A stretch of 25,639 bases of DNA from SCUN01 sp046598935 (GCA_046598935.1 JBKJHW010000134.1:1-25639), one strand, 5' to 3'. Positions 14,943 through 23,819 are shown, counted from the first letter of the stretch. Numbers and translations are program-made. Notes: generated by a model from the letters alone, not told the origin.

Positions 14943-15046
14943 CCCTCTTACGTCCCGGCAGCGCGACTTGGGGAGGAGACGCGCACCCGACGTCCGCTGT
15001 GCGGCTGCACGCGGTGTTCGACCCTGGTCTCCCACGGAGAATTGAA

Positions 15047-18000
15047 ATGAAGCACAAAGCAATGAGGCTCGTCCTCGCGCTGTCCGTCATGCTCGGACTG
15101 AGCGCGACCGCCTTTGCACAGGGCGGTTCGACGTCGTCGATCAGCGGCGTGGTGGTGGACTCAACCGGTGGTGTCGTGCCGGGCGCAACGATCACGGTCA
15201 AGAACGACGCGACCAACGCGACGTTCGAGGCGGTGTCGAACAGCAATGGTTCGTTCACGGTGCCGTCACTCGGCGTCGGCAGCTACACGGTGTCCGTGCA
15301 GCTGCAGGGATTCAAGACGTTCGTGGCCAAGGACGTGCGCGTGAGCGCGGGTGGCCCGACCTCGATCAGGGCCACGCTCGAAGTGGGCGGGCTCGAACAG
15401 ACCGTCACGGTCGAAGCCGCGGCGGCGATGGTGCAGACGACCGGTTCCTCGGTCTCGAAGACAATCGACCTGAAGCAGATCTCGAATCTGCCGCTTGCCT
15501 CGCGCAACGCCATCGACTTCCTGCAGTTCCTGCCCGGCGTCATCACGGCGAGCACGGTGCGCAACTCGACGGTCAACGGCCTCCCGCAGAGCTCAATCAA
15601 CATCACGGTCGACGGTCTCAGCGTGCAGGACAATTTCCTGAAAACAACGGACGGGTTTTTTGCCCGCATGAGCCCGCGTCTCGACGCGGTCGAAGAAGTC
15701 ACGGTCACGAGCGCCGGCAACGGTGCCGACTCGTCCGGCCAGGGCGCGACGCAGATCAAGTTCTCGACCCGTTCGGGCAGCAACCAGCTCAGCGGCTCGG
15801 TCTATCACTACTACCAGAACGACAGCCTGAACACGAACACCTACTTCAACAAGCGCGATGGCCTGGCGAAGCCCGAAATCACGCTCAACCAATTCGGCGG
15901 GCGCCTCGGCGGCGCGGTGGTCATCCCAAAGATCTACGACGGCCACAACAAGGCGTTCTTCTTCGTGAACTACGAAGAGTTCCGCCAGCCGAACACGAGC
16001 ACGCTGAACCGCACGGTCCTCACGACGGGCGCGCAGTCGGGCATCTTCGCCTACAACTCGGCCACGGGCGTCCGCACGGTGAACCTGCTCGCGCTCGCGG
16101 CCGCCAACGGCCAGCTCGCGACGATCGATCCGACGATGGCGAAACTGCTCAGCGACATTCGCGCGGCGGCCTCCCCGTCGAACGGCACACTCACGGCACT
16201 CACCAACCCGATCCAGGAACGCTTCACGTGGCAGACGCCGACCAAGTCGCTCAACCGCTACCCGACCGTCCGCCTCGACTACAACCTGTCGGACCGCCAC
16301 AAACTGAACGCGTCGTTCAACTTCAATGACATCAACGCGCGGCCGGACACGACCAACAGCCGCCAGCCGGCGTTCCCGGGCTTCCCGGTCGTCGGTGAAC
16401 AGATTTCCGACCGTTACACGCTCGGCGGCAACCTGCGGTCGACCTTCGGCAGGAACATCGTCAACGAGTTCCGCGTCGGCGGCACCGGCGGCGCGACCCT
16501 CTTCTCGCCGGGCCTGAACCTCGGCATGTATACGGGTTCGCTCGCCAACCAGTTGGGTCACGTGCTCGCCATCGGTAACGGGGCGACCAACGCGGGTTTC
16601 GCGTCGACACCCAGCTCGCGTGAGGCGTCGACGAAGGTCATCGGCGACACGCTCAGCTGGCAGAAGGGCTCCCACAGCATCACGACCGGCGCCGAAATGA
16701 CGCAGGTCGATCTCTGGTTGAAGAACCAGAGCATGACGCCTGTGGTGTCATTTGACGTCCTCTCCGGCGATCCGGCGCTCGCGATGTTCACGGCGGCGAA
16801 CTTCCCGGGATCGGCGTCTGCCGATGTCACCGCCGCGCGCAATCTGTACGCGACATTGACGGGCCGCATCAGTTCGGTCACGGCGACGTCGCGTCTCGGC
16901 GTCGACGGCAAGTACATCTACGCCGGCGAAGCCATCCAGCGTGGCCGTCACCGCGAGTTCGACGTGTTCCTGCAGGACAACTGGCGCGCGCGTCCGGACC
17001 TCTCGGTCAACGTCGGCCTGCGGTACGTCATGCAACTGCCGTTCTACTCGACCAACAACACCTACTCGACGGCGACGCTGGACTCGGCCTGGGGCATTTC
17101 CGGTAATGCCGCCGGCTGCGATCCCAGCGAGCCGACGCCAGCCACATGCAACCTGTTCAAGCCGGGCGTCACGCCCGGCGTCGCGCCCACCCTCGTGAAC
17201 TTCTCGAAGGGCACGAAGGCGTTCAACACGGACTGGAACAATTTCGCGCCGTCGATCGGCCTCAACTGGACGCCGTCGGTGAATGATGGCTTCCTGCACA
17301 CGCTCATCGGCAACCAGGGCGACACGGCATTCACGGCCGGATTCGCGCGTTCGTTCAACCGCAACGGCATCGGCGACTACTCCGGTGTGTTCGGTTCGAA
17401 CCAGGGCGTCACGCTCGACACGTCGCGCAACGCCGCACTCGGCAACCTCGGCGGCCTTCCGCGCCTGCTCCGCAACACCGGCTCGCTCGACGCGCCGTCG
17501 TTCGCGGACACGCCGGTCTACCCGATCACGCCGGTCATCACCGGTTCGGTGAACCTGTTCGATCCGAACCTGCAGGTGCCGTACTCCGACACCTGGACGG
17601 CGGGGATTCAGCGCTCGATCGGCCGCAAGAGCGCGGTCATCGTGCGCTACGTCGGCACGCGCAGCCGTGACCAGTGGACCAGCTACAACTTCAACGAGGC
17701 GAACATCATCGAGAACGGCTACCTAAACGAGTTCAAGCTCGCGCAGGTAAACCTGCAGACGAACATCGCTGCGGGCCGCGGCGCCACGTTCCGTTACTTC
17801 GGCGTGGGCACGGGTACGTCGCCGCTCCCGATCTACCAGGCGTACTTCAGCGGCGTGAGCGCGGCGAACGCGGGCAACGCGGCCCTCTACACCTCGTCGA
17901 ACTACACGAGCACGAACTTCATCAACCCGCTCGCGCAGTACAACCCGAACCCGTTCACGGCGGCCGGCACCTCGTCGACCACAGGGCTTGAAGGCGACGC

Positions 18001-18895
18001 GACGCGCCGACAGAACGCGATCAACGCCGGTCTCCCGCGGAATTTCTTCCGCGCGAACCCGGACGTGAACTCGGCGAACGTCACCGGCTACGGCGGCTTC
18101 ACGAAGTACAACGCGCTGCAGATGGAGTTCCGCCGGCGGTTGTCGGACGGCCTCCAGGTCGACGCGAACTACTCGTACGGCAAGGGCTACAGCTCATCGC
18201 GCTACTCGTTCCGCGTCGGTCGCGAGCTGACGCGCAACACGGGCGCGGAAGGCGACGTGGAACATGCGCTCAAGGGCACATTCGTCTATGACCTGCCGTT
18301 CGGCCAAGGCCGGAAGTTCGGCACGGGCGTCGGACGCGTGATGGATGCGATCATCGGCGGCTGGAACATCAGCGGCACGACACGTATCCAGAGCGGCCGT
18401 CTGGTCGACTTTGGCAACGTGCGCCTCGTCGGCTTCACCGCCGACGACGTGCAGAGCATGTTCAAGATCCGCAAGACGGACGACGGCAAGGTGTGGATGT
18501 TGCCGCAGGACGTCATCGACAACACCGTCAAGGCGTTCAGCACCAGCCCGTCATCGGCGAGCGGCTACAGCTCGCTCGGCGCGCCGACCGGCAAGTACTT
18601 CGCGCCGGCGATGAGCGCGGGCTGCCTCGAAACGATCTCGACGGCCTACGGCGATTGCGGCACGCGCACGCTCGTGGCCACGGGTCCGAAGTTCTTCAAC
18701 CTCGACATGAGCGTCACCAAGGTCGTCCGCCTCGCTGGACGCGCCACGGTGCAACTGCGTCTCGATGCTCTGAACCTCACGGACTACGTGGTGTTCACGC
18801 CGGTCACCGGCCTGGGCACGTCGGCCGATGGCTACGAGATCACGGGCGCCTCTTCGGGCCGCGTGCTGCAGATCGTGTCGCGTATCAGCTGGTAA
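15047..18895 (+). CDS. Large TonB-dependent receptor with carboxypeptidase-regulatory-like domain (Oar-like)
   Basis: 1282 residues, outer membrane. The start at 15047 has GGAG seven bases upstream (15036-15039) and opens a signal peptide ending in A-F-A-Q-G (about residue 25). Residues about 30-120 are a carboxypeptidase-regulatory-like domain (I-S-G-V-V-V-D-S-T-G-G-V-V-P-G-A; S-N-G-S-F-T-V-P-S-L). A plug-like region follows (I-D-L-K-Q-I-S-N-L-P-L, N-I-T-V-D-G-L-S), then a beta-barrel region rich in Asn, Tyr and Phe, ending in the aromatic C-terminus I-S-W. Family knowledge: Acidobacteriota carry many such receptors for large substrates, probably glycans or peptides. No SusD-like partner or hydrolase is adjacent, so the substrate is unknown. 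Confidence 0.92.
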   Translation: MKHKAMRLVLALSVMLGLSATAFAQGGSTSSISGVVVDSTGGVVPGATITVKNDATNATFEAVSNSNGSFTVPSLGVGSYTVSVQLQGFKTFVAKDVRVSAGGPTSIRATLEVGGLEQTVTVEAAAAMVQTTGSSVSKTIDLKQISNLPLASRNAIDFLQFLPGVITASTVRNSTVNGLPQSSINITVDGLSVQDNFLKTTDGFFARMSPRLDAVEEVTVTSAGNGADSSGQGATQIKFSTRSGSNQLSGSVYHYYQNDSLNTNTYFNKRDGLAKPEITLNQFGGRLGGAVVIPKIYDGHNKAFFFVNYEEFRQPNTSTLNRTVLTTGAQSGIFAYNSATGVRTVNLLALAAANGQLATIDPTMAKLLSDIRAAASPSNGTLTALTNPIQERFTWQTPTKSLNRYPTVRLDYNLSDRHKLNASFNFNDINARPDTTNSRQPAFPGFPVVGEQISDRYTLGGNLRSTFGRNIVNEFRVGGTGGATLFSPGLNLGMYTGSLANQLGHVLAIGNGATNAGFASTPSSREASTKVIGDTLSWQKGSHSITTGAEMTQVDLWLKNQSMTPVVSFDVLSGDPALAMFTAANFPGSASADVTAARNLYATLTGRISSVTATSRLGVDGKYIYAGEAIQRGRHREFDVFLQDNWRARPDLSVNVGLRYVMQLPFYSTNNTYSTATLDSAWGISGNAAGCDPSEPTPATCNLFKPGVTPGVAPTLVNFSKGTKAFNTDWNNFAPSIGLNWTPSVNDGFLHTLIGNQGDTAFTAGFARSFNRNGIGDYSGVFGSNQGVTLDTSRNAALGNLGGLPRLLRNTGSLDAPSFADTPVYPITPVITGSVNLFDPNLQVPYSDTWTAGIQRSIGRKSAVIVRYVGTRSRDQWTSYNFNEANIIENGYLNEFKLAQVNLQTNIAAGRGATFRYFGVGTGTSPLPIYQAYFSGVSAANAGNAALYTSSNYTSTNFINPLAQYNPNPFTAAGTSSTTGLEGDATRRQNAINAGLPRNFFRANPDVNSANVTGYGGFTKYNALQMEFRRRLSDGLQVDANYSYGKGYSSSRYSFRVGRELTRNTGAEGDVEHALKGTFVYDLPFGQGRKFGTGVGRVMDAIIGGWNISGTTRIQSGRLVDFGNVRLVGFTADDVQSMFKIRKTDDGKVWMLPQDVIDNTVKAFSTSPSSASGYSSLGAPTGKYFAPAMSAGCLETISTAYGDCGTRTLVATGPKFFNLDMSVTKVVRLAGRATVQLRLDALNLTDYVVFTPVTGLGTSADGYEITGASSGRVLQIVSRISW

Positions 18896-18930
18896 ACCCG
18901 CAGGCAAGCCGGTAGGCGGGTAATTACACG

Positions 18931-18964
18931 AATGCCCGGGTGCTCAACGTGCCCGGGCATTTCT
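18931..18964. terminator. Hairpin terminator between the receptor and the anti-sigma gene
   Basis: AATGCCCGGG (18931-18940) pairs perfectly with CCCGGGCATT (18952-18961) around an 11-base loop, followed by a short T run. The genes on both sides converge here, so it can serve both strands. Confidence 0.75.
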
Positions 18965-18991
18965 ACGTACGGTTGCCTGCTTGCCCGCGGC

Positions 18992-19501
18992 CTATTCGCG
19001 CCCGAGCGCGAAGTAGACGGCGACCGGCGTCGCAATAATCGAGACGGCGATCGCCAGCGTCAGCCATGGCGCGGTCACAGCCGCGGCGGACGTGGCGACG
19101 GCGACGTTCGCGGCCGACTCCGACAGACCCGACGCGTACTCACGAATCCACGGCCAGAACGTGCGGCCGAGAGACAACGCAGCCACGCCGGCAATGCCGA
19201 TCGCCACGCCCTGCACCATCGCGATCGGCCGCGCGGCCTGGCGGCCGGCTTCTTCGTGCGCGCGCAGCTGCGAGCGCCACCATACGAGCGTCGCGTCCGG
19301 GACCGGCGCGGCTTCCACCGGCTGAAGCGCCTGATCTTCGCGCATCGCGAGCGCCACAGACACGACGTCCGCGCAGATTTCACATTGAGCGACGTGCGAC
19401 AGCGTGTCGGCGTCGCAGCAGTCCGGCCAGCGATCCGACAGGACCAGATCGAGGATTTCGCGCTCGTGCGCGCATTCGGGAAGTTGGCCGTTACGGTTCA
19501 T
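18992..19501 (-). CDS. Zinc-finger anti-sigma factor, membrane protein
   Basis: 169 residues. The N-terminal region carries the anti-sigma zinc-finger motif H36-x3-C40-x2-C43 (H-V-A-Q-C-E-I-C), with more cysteines at 28-29. Two hydrophobic helices follow at about residues 92-113 and 145-165, so it is anchored in the inner membrane with the zinc finger in the cytoplasm. Its ATG overlaps the stop of the sigma factor gene (ATGA), the usual coupled arrangement that keeps the two in proportion. Family knowledge: it sequesters the sigma factor until a signal releases it. The start was set by this overlap; the same frame continues upstream only as antisense. Confidence 0.88.
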   Translation of the reverse strand: MNRNGQLPECAHEREILDLVLSDRWPDCCDADTLSHVAQCEICADVVSVALAMREDQALQPVEAAPVPDATLVWWRSQLRAHEEAGRQAARPIAMVQGVAIGIAGVAALSLGRTFWPWIREYASGLSESAANVAVATSAAAVTAPWLTLAIAVSIIATPVAVYFALGRE

Positions 19502-20094
19502 CGCGCTCCCCCAAGAAGGTCCGCGAGTTTGCGGCGCGCGCGGAACAGCAGCGGCTTGACGCTCGCGGCCTGCACGCCCACGACGTCGGCGATTTCGCGA
19601 TGCGACGATCCTTGCGCGTACGCCAGCCAGAGCATCGCGCGCTCGCGCGGCTTGAGCTGCGCCATCGCGCGATTGAGATCGGTGCGCTGATCGCCTTCGG
19701 CGCCGTGATCGCCGTGGCTTGCGAGAAGCTCGACGTCGTGCTCGACGATGGCCGGGCGCGTCCGCGACCGACGGAAGCCGTCGCGCACGAGGTTGGTGGC
19801 GATCCGGAACAGGTAGTGGCGGCGGTGCGCGTCGCTCTCGAGCGTTACGTTGGCGCGCAGGAACCGGTAGAAGGTTTCCTGGAGGAGATCGTCTGCGGCC
19901 TGACGGTTGCCGGAGATCCGCGTGATGTAGGCCCACAACGGGCGCGAGTTCCGGTCGTAGAACAACCGGAACTCGTCTTCGTTCATTGTCAGAGCCACGA
20001 GGCCTGCCTGTTCGGCGGATTCGGCCCGGCCGCCCATGCCTCCGGCGATCGAGAGACGCTCGGCCTCATTGATCGTCAGGTCACGCCAGCTCAT
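19498..20094 (-). CDS. ECF-type RNA polymerase sigma factor
   Basis: 198 residues. Region 2 is at about residues 38-105, with D-D-L-L-Q-E-T-F-Y-R-F (the -10 recognition helix) and F-R-I-A-T-N-L-V-R-D. Region 4 is at about 140-192, with L-K-P-R-E-R-A-M-L-W-L, then S-H-R-E-I-A-D-V-V-G-V (the helix-turn-helix). The start at 20094 has GAGGA just upstream on its strand. It gives a 37-residue extension before region 2; the internal M-N-E-D-E-F at about residue 37 is a possible alternative start. It directs transcription of a stress regulon together with the anti-sigma factor downstream. No autoregulated promoter could be assigned. Confidence 0.92.
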   Translation of the reverse strand: MSWRDLTINEAERLSIAGGMGGRAESAEQAGLVALTMNEDEFRLFYDRNSRPLWAYITRISGNRQAADDLLQETFYRFLRANVTLESDAHRRHYLFRIATNLVRDGFRRSRTRPAIVEHDVELLASHGDHGAEGDQRTDLNRAMAQLKPRERAMLWLAYAQGSSHREIADVVGVQAASVKPLLFRARRKLADLLGGAR

Positions 20095-20116
20095 AGATCC
20101 TCATTCTCGCACTCAT

Positions 20117-21016
20117 TTACGAGTCCGACCGGGTGGTTCGTTCCGCCGGCGCCGGGGCCAGCAGGCCCATCTTCCAGGAGAGGCCGTAGGCCAGGCCGGC
20201 CGACGCCAGGAAGCCCATGCCGAGCGACATGCCGATCAGTCCGAAGAACCGGAGCATCTCGATGACTTCAGACGGGGCCGTCACGTTGACCATGCGGAAG
20301 CCGAGGCCCAGCGCCAGGAACACGACGCCGGCCTGAGCGGACCACAGGATCCGGTTGTACGGGGCGCCCATGCTCCGGGAGGGGCTGCCGTTGGTCAGCA
20401 TCGCCGGTCCGCCCTTCAGAAACCCTGCGCCCGCCGGAGACTGCACGTACGCGAGCATCTCCTCATTCGAGGCCAGGCGATCAATGACCTTGTTGTGGAC
20501 CTCGGCCTGGACCTTGGCCTGGCGGCCCCAGCGACGGTGATCAACGATCGACTTGATGATCCAGGTGAGGGCCCCCAGCACACTCAGGAAGCCCAGGAGG
20601 AACGTGAAGCCCTCGATGTTATTGCGCCACATGTCGATGGCGCGCTGCTCGGGCGTCCACTGGTTCGGGTTGTAGCCGTAGTTGTTGCTGTCGCGGACCG
20701 TGTATTCCTCGAAGTAGTACTTCGGGGCCCGGGCGACCTCCGGATGCTTCGTCAGAAACTGCTGAAGCAGCGGATACGGGGCGATGTACGCCGGGTTGCT
20801 GAGCAGCGACGGGTCGAGCTTCAGGACGTAGGCCAGCGACGGCGGATAGCGCTTCAGCACGTCCTGGAGCGCTTCGCGCGTCTGCTCGGCGTTCTGGTTG
20901 TCGATGACGATGGTCTGGCTGGAGGCGGGCGCGGCTTGGGCGCCAGCCTGCCGGGGCATGGCGACAAACGAGGCGGCCATCAGGCCCAGGGCAGCGACGC
21001 GAGATAGGGTGGTCAT
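20117..21016 (-). CDS. Exported three-helix membrane protein, first gene of the sigma factor operon
   Basis: 299 residues. The signal peptide ends at A-G-A-Q-A (about 28). A soluble region of about 110 residues follows, rich in Tyr and Pro (Y-G-Y-N-P-N-Q-W-T-P-E-Q). Membrane helices lie near 136-160 (F-T-F-L-L-G-F-L-S-V-L-G), 226-246 and 257-280, with a charged cytoplasmic-type linker between the first two (A-K-V-Q-A-E-V-H-N-K-V). It ends 22 bases before the sigma factor gene on the same strand, so it is probably co-transcribed and may be a signal sensor for the pair. I do not recognise the family. Confidence 0.75.
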   Translation of the reverse strand: MTTLSRVAALGLMAASFVAMPRQAGAQAAPASSQTIVIDNQNAEQTREALQDVLKRYPPSLAYVLKLDPSLLSNPAYIAPYPLLQQFLTKHPEVARAPKYYFEEYTVRDSNNYGYNPNQWTPEQRAIDMWRNNIEGFTFLLGFLSVLGALTWIIKSIVDHRRWGRQAKVQAEVHNKVIDRLASNEEMLAYVQSPAGAGFLKGGPAMLTNGSPSRSMGAPYNRILWSAQAGVVFLALGLGFRMVNVTAPSEVIEMLRFFGLIGMSLGMGFLASAGLAYGLSWKMGLLAPAPAERTTRSDS

Positions 21017-21046
21017 ACCCGGTAATACGCGGTCAGAAGGCGTTGG

Positions 21047-21127
21047 TTAATGGTCAGTGGTCAATGGTCAGTGGGTTCGTCGCCGATGAAGTTCATTGAC
21101 CGCTGACCATCGACCATTCACCATTGA
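21047..21127. repeat. Inverted repeat built from TGGTCAN heptads
   Basis: Left arm 21047-21074 is TTAA then TGGTCAG, TGGTCAA, TGGTCAG, TGG, a strict 7-nt period. Right arm 21100-21127 is its reverse complement with 5 mismatches in 28. Between them are 25 unrelated bases. It lies between two divergent genes, and the right arm runs up to five bases before the proposed start of the DUF4159 gene. Confidence 0.8.
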
Positions 21128-21131
21128 GTTC

Positions 21132-21908
21132 TTGGCCAGCCGGAGGGAGTTTCTCAATACGCTAGGCGCCGCGGCCGTCGGCTTGACCTTGGGGCCCGGG
21201 AAGGTCGTCGCTGAGGGCCAAGCCGCCAGACCGGCCGCCCCCACCCGGCGCGGCACTCCCCTTCCCAACGAGTTTGTCTTCGCCCGGCTGCGCTACAACT
21301 CCGGCGACTGGGACTACAACCCGAAGGTCGCCGCGAACGTGCTCGACGCGGTGGTTCAATACACGACCATCCCGGTCTACCCGGAGGAGGTCGTCATCAC
21401 CGCCGACTCCGAGGAGCTGTTCGCGTTTCCGTTTCTGTTCATGACGGGCCATACGCTCGTGCGCTTCAGCGCCGCCGAGCGGCAGAACCTCGTCGACTTC
21501 GTCGACAACGGCGGTTTCCTCTTCTCCGACGACTGCAATCACGACATCAACGGGCTCTACGCGAAGTCGTTCGAATCGGAGATGCAGCGGGCGTTCCCGG
21601 GCCCAAACACGCTCGCGAAGATTCCGAACTCGCATCCGATCTACCGGTCGTTCTTCCCGTTCCCGGAAGGCGCGCCGCAGACCTCGCATGAGCTGAACGG
21701 CTGGGGCGACGACATGGTTCACGACTACCTGAAAGGTATCGCTTCCAGGCGCGGCGGTGGAGACGACGAGCGCACGAGACGCCTCGGCGTGCTGTACTCG
21801 AACAAGGACTACGGTTGCGAGTGGGACTACGACTGGAGAAACAAACGCTTCCGGACCGAGGACAACACCAAGTTCGCCGTCAACATCGTCGTCTACGCGA
21901 TGACGTAG
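21132..21908 (+). CDS. Tat-exported DUF4159 protein
   Basis: 258 residues from TTG at 21132, chosen because it opens a twin-arginine signal (A-S-R-R-E-F-L-N-T-L-G, then A-A-A-V-G-L). A TTG at 21096 in the same frame would put 12 more codons inside the repeat and is less likely. The mature part follows the DUF4159 pattern: F-V-F-A-R-L-R-Y-N-S-G-D-W-D-Y-N-P, then F-P-F-L-F-M-T-G-H, L-V-D-F-V-D-N-G-G-F-L-F-S-D-D-C, S-H-P-I-Y, and V-L-Y-S-N-K-D-Y. The fold resembles the glutamine-amidotransferase-like domain; no catalytic role is established. The usual neighbours of such proteins (MoxR, DUF58, VWA genes) are not next to it. Confidence 0.85.
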   Translation: MASRREFLNTLGAAAVGLTLGPGKVVAEGQAARPAAPTRRGTPLPNEFVFARLRYNSGDWDYNPKVAANVLDAVVQYTTIPVYPEEVVITADSEELFAFPFLFMTGHTLVRFSAAERQNLVDFVDNGGFLFSDDCNHDINGLYAKSFESEMQRAFPGPNTLAKIPNSHPIYRSFFPFPEGAPQTSHELNGWGDDMVHDYLKGIASRRGGGDDERTRRLGVLYSNKDYGCEWDYDWRNKRFRTEDNTKFAVNIVVYAMT

Positions 21909-21914
21909 GCGATG

Positions 21915-22049
21915 GTGAATCTGGCTATTTGTTATCTGGTTATTTGTTATTGGAATCCGGCGATTGAATATTTGTTATTGGAAATAGCCAGAGAGCCAGA
22001 TAGCCCGATCCCAATAAGAAATAACCAGATAACAGATGGCCAGATTCAC
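21915..22049. repeat. 39-bp inverted repeat of TTATYTG-type words between two convergent genes
   Basis: Left arm 21915-21953 (GTGAATCTGGC, then TTATCTGG, TTATTTG, TTATTGG) is the reverse complement of 22011-22049 at 36 of 39 positions. The core holds another copy of TATTTGTTATTGG (21969-21981) and a related inverted word. The element fills the whole gap between the DUF4159 and GH15 stop codons, and its AT-rich composition differs from both genes. RNA from either side would fold into a very long hairpin, so it could end transcription on both strands. Confidence 0.85.
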
Positions 22050-22052
22050 CTG

Positions 22053-23819
22053 TCACAACACTTCGCTCCATTTCGGCGACGAGGCGAACGCGGCGCGGAT
22101 GAAGCCGACGTGAGAGTAGGCCTGCGGGAAGTTGCCGGACATCTTCCCTGACAGCGGGTCGAAGTCTTCGGCCATGAGACCCAATGGGCCGAGCGAGTTG
22201 GTGACAGAGTCCATGAGGTCGCGGGCTTCGTCGAGCCGGCCGAGCGTTGCCAGCGCTTCGATCAGCCAGAACGTGCACAGCACAAACGCCACCGACGGCG
22301 TGCCGAAGCCGTCGTCCTGCCTGTATCGGACGAGCCAGCCGCCGTTCGATAGTTGCTTCCAGATGCGATCGACCGTGTCGCGCAGGCGCTGATCGTCCGC
22401 GGGGAACAGTCGCAGCGGCGCCATCTGCAGGAGCGACGCGTCGAGTTCGGCGCCATCGTAGCAACCGACGAGGGCCTGGCACTCGACGTTGTAGGCGCGC
22501 GAGGCGATCTCTTTCTGGATCCGGTCCGCGGCTTCGCGAAACTCCGTGGCGCGGGCCGGTCTGTAGCGCGCGGCAATGGTGGCTGCGCGGTCCGCCGCGG
22601 CCCAGCACATCACACTGGAAAACGTCTGCGCAGTGGGCTCGGTGCGGAATTCCCAGATCCCGGTGTCGGGTGTGCCCGCGACTTCCACGGCGCGCGTCGC
22701 GAGCCGCATCAGCAGATCGAGCGTCTCGGGCGTACGCTCGGCGCTGAACCGTTCGTCAAAGAAGATCGGCGCCAAAGCCAGAACGAGCTCGCCGAAGATG
22801 TCGTTCTGCTGATGGCTCATCGCGGCGTTCCCCACGCGCACGGGGCCATCGCCGTTGAACCCCGCCCATCCTTCGGCGAAGTGTTCGTCGACCGGCCGTT
22901 GCCCCGTGACCGAATAGAGCGGCGCGAGCGCCAGGCCGTCGGTGCCGCCGACGATGTTGAGAAGGTACTTGATGAATTGCTCGCGCTCATCGAATTGCCC
23001 GAGCAGCCGGAAGGCATCGACCGCGTAGTAGGCGTCGCGAAGCCAGCAATATCGATAGTCCCAGTTGCGCCCGCTTTTTGGCGACTCGGGAATCGAGGTC
23101 GTCGTGGCGGCGATGATCGCGCCCGTATCCTCGAAACAATGCAGCTTCAGCGCGAGCGCTGAGCGAATCACCTCGTGCTGGTGCCGCGGCGGGATGTTGC
23201 ATTGCTTCACCCACTGGTGCCAGTGCTGCAGCGTCTGCTGGCGAAATCGATCGCACATCGGCGCCAGCGCCTCCTCGACCGGCGCACCCCAGGTCAGCAC
23301 CATCCGCTGCGGGCCGGTCAGCGTAAATGGCTGGCCGCCGAGGTACGACATCGGGATGTCCGTGGTCAGCCGCAATTCGGAATCGAAGCCGCCGAAGCTG
23401 ACGTGGTGCGATCCGGCCGTCTCGGCCGGCGCGCGCTTCGACCAGCCGAGCACAGGTTTGCACTTCACAATGACGCGGGGAGTGCCGGAGATCGGCTCGA
23501 TCTCGCGGACGATCATCGGAGGACGGAACATGCGGCCGTGCTGTTCGAACCTCGGCGCGAAGTCGCGCAGGAGAAACGTGCCTGTGGGCGTCTCGAAAGT
23601 CGTTTCGAGTACGTTGGTGTTTCCGCAGTAGTCCATCACGCCTTCGGATCCATCAGCCGGCCCGATGCGCCACTCACCTCCGTCGGGGTCGAGTATCGAA
23701 CCGAACACCGGCGGAGCATCGAATCGGGGTAAACATGACCAGACCACGGCGCCGCGCCGGTCGATGAGCGCGCTGCATTGGCAGTTTCCGATGATTCCGA
23801 TAGACGAGAGATTCGTCAT
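22053..23819 (-). CDS. GH15 family glycosidase (glucoamylase/trehalase type)
   Basis: 588 residues from the ATG at 23819, which has AGAGGA upstream; a TTG at 23831 is possible. The N-terminal beta domain (1-210) opens with G-I-I-G-N-C-Q-C-S-A-L-I-D. The (alpha/alpha)6 catalytic domain carries N-W-D-Y-R-Y-C-W-L-R-D (252-262) and P-D-T-G-I-W-E-F-R (384-392), where Glu390 is the likely general acid, and near the end G-N-F-P-Q-A-Y-S-H. No signal peptide is seen, so it acts in the cytoplasm. Family knowledge: bacterial members of this size cleave alpha-glucosidic bonds in malto-oligosaccharides or, in some phyla, trehalose. Divergence from a trehalose-6-phosphate synthase gene favours a role in trehalose turnover. 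Confidence 0.9.
   Translation of the reverse strand: MTNLSSIGIIGNCQCSALIDRRGAVVWSCLPRFDAPPVFGSILDPDGGEWRIGPADGSEGVMDYCGNTNVLETTFETPTGTFLLRDFAPRFEQHGRMFRPPMIVREIEPISGTPRVIVKCKPVLGWSKRAPAETAGSHHVSFGGFDSELRLTTDIPMSYLGGQPFTLTGPQRMVLTWGAPVEEALAPMCDRFRQQTLQHWHQWVKQCNIPPRHQHEVIRSALALKLHCFEDTGAIIAATTTSIPESPKSGRNWDYRYCWLRDAYYAVDAFRLLGQFDEREQFIKYLLNIVGGTDGLALAPLYSVTGQRPVDEHFAEGWAGFNGDGPVRVGNAAMSHQQNDIFGELVLALAPIFFDERFSAERTPETLDLLMRLATRAVEVAGTPDTGIWEFRTEPTAQTFSSVMCWAAADRAATIAARYRPARATEFREAADRIQKEIASRAYNVECQALVGCYDGAELDASLLQMAPLRLFPADDQRLRDTVDRIWKQLSNGGWLVRYRQDDGFGTPSVAFVLCTFWLIEALATLGRLDEARDLMDSVTNSLGPLGLMAEDFDPLSGKMSGNFPQAYSHVGFIRAAFASSPKWSEVL

Noticed and set aside
20036..21007. Plus-strand open frame across the sigma factor and membrane protein genes
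   Set aside because: It crosses the junction of two real minus-strand genes and lacks any recognisable domain.
22353..23162. Plus-strand open frame opposite the GH15 gene
   Set aside because: Antisense shadow of a well-defined glycosidase; no motif.
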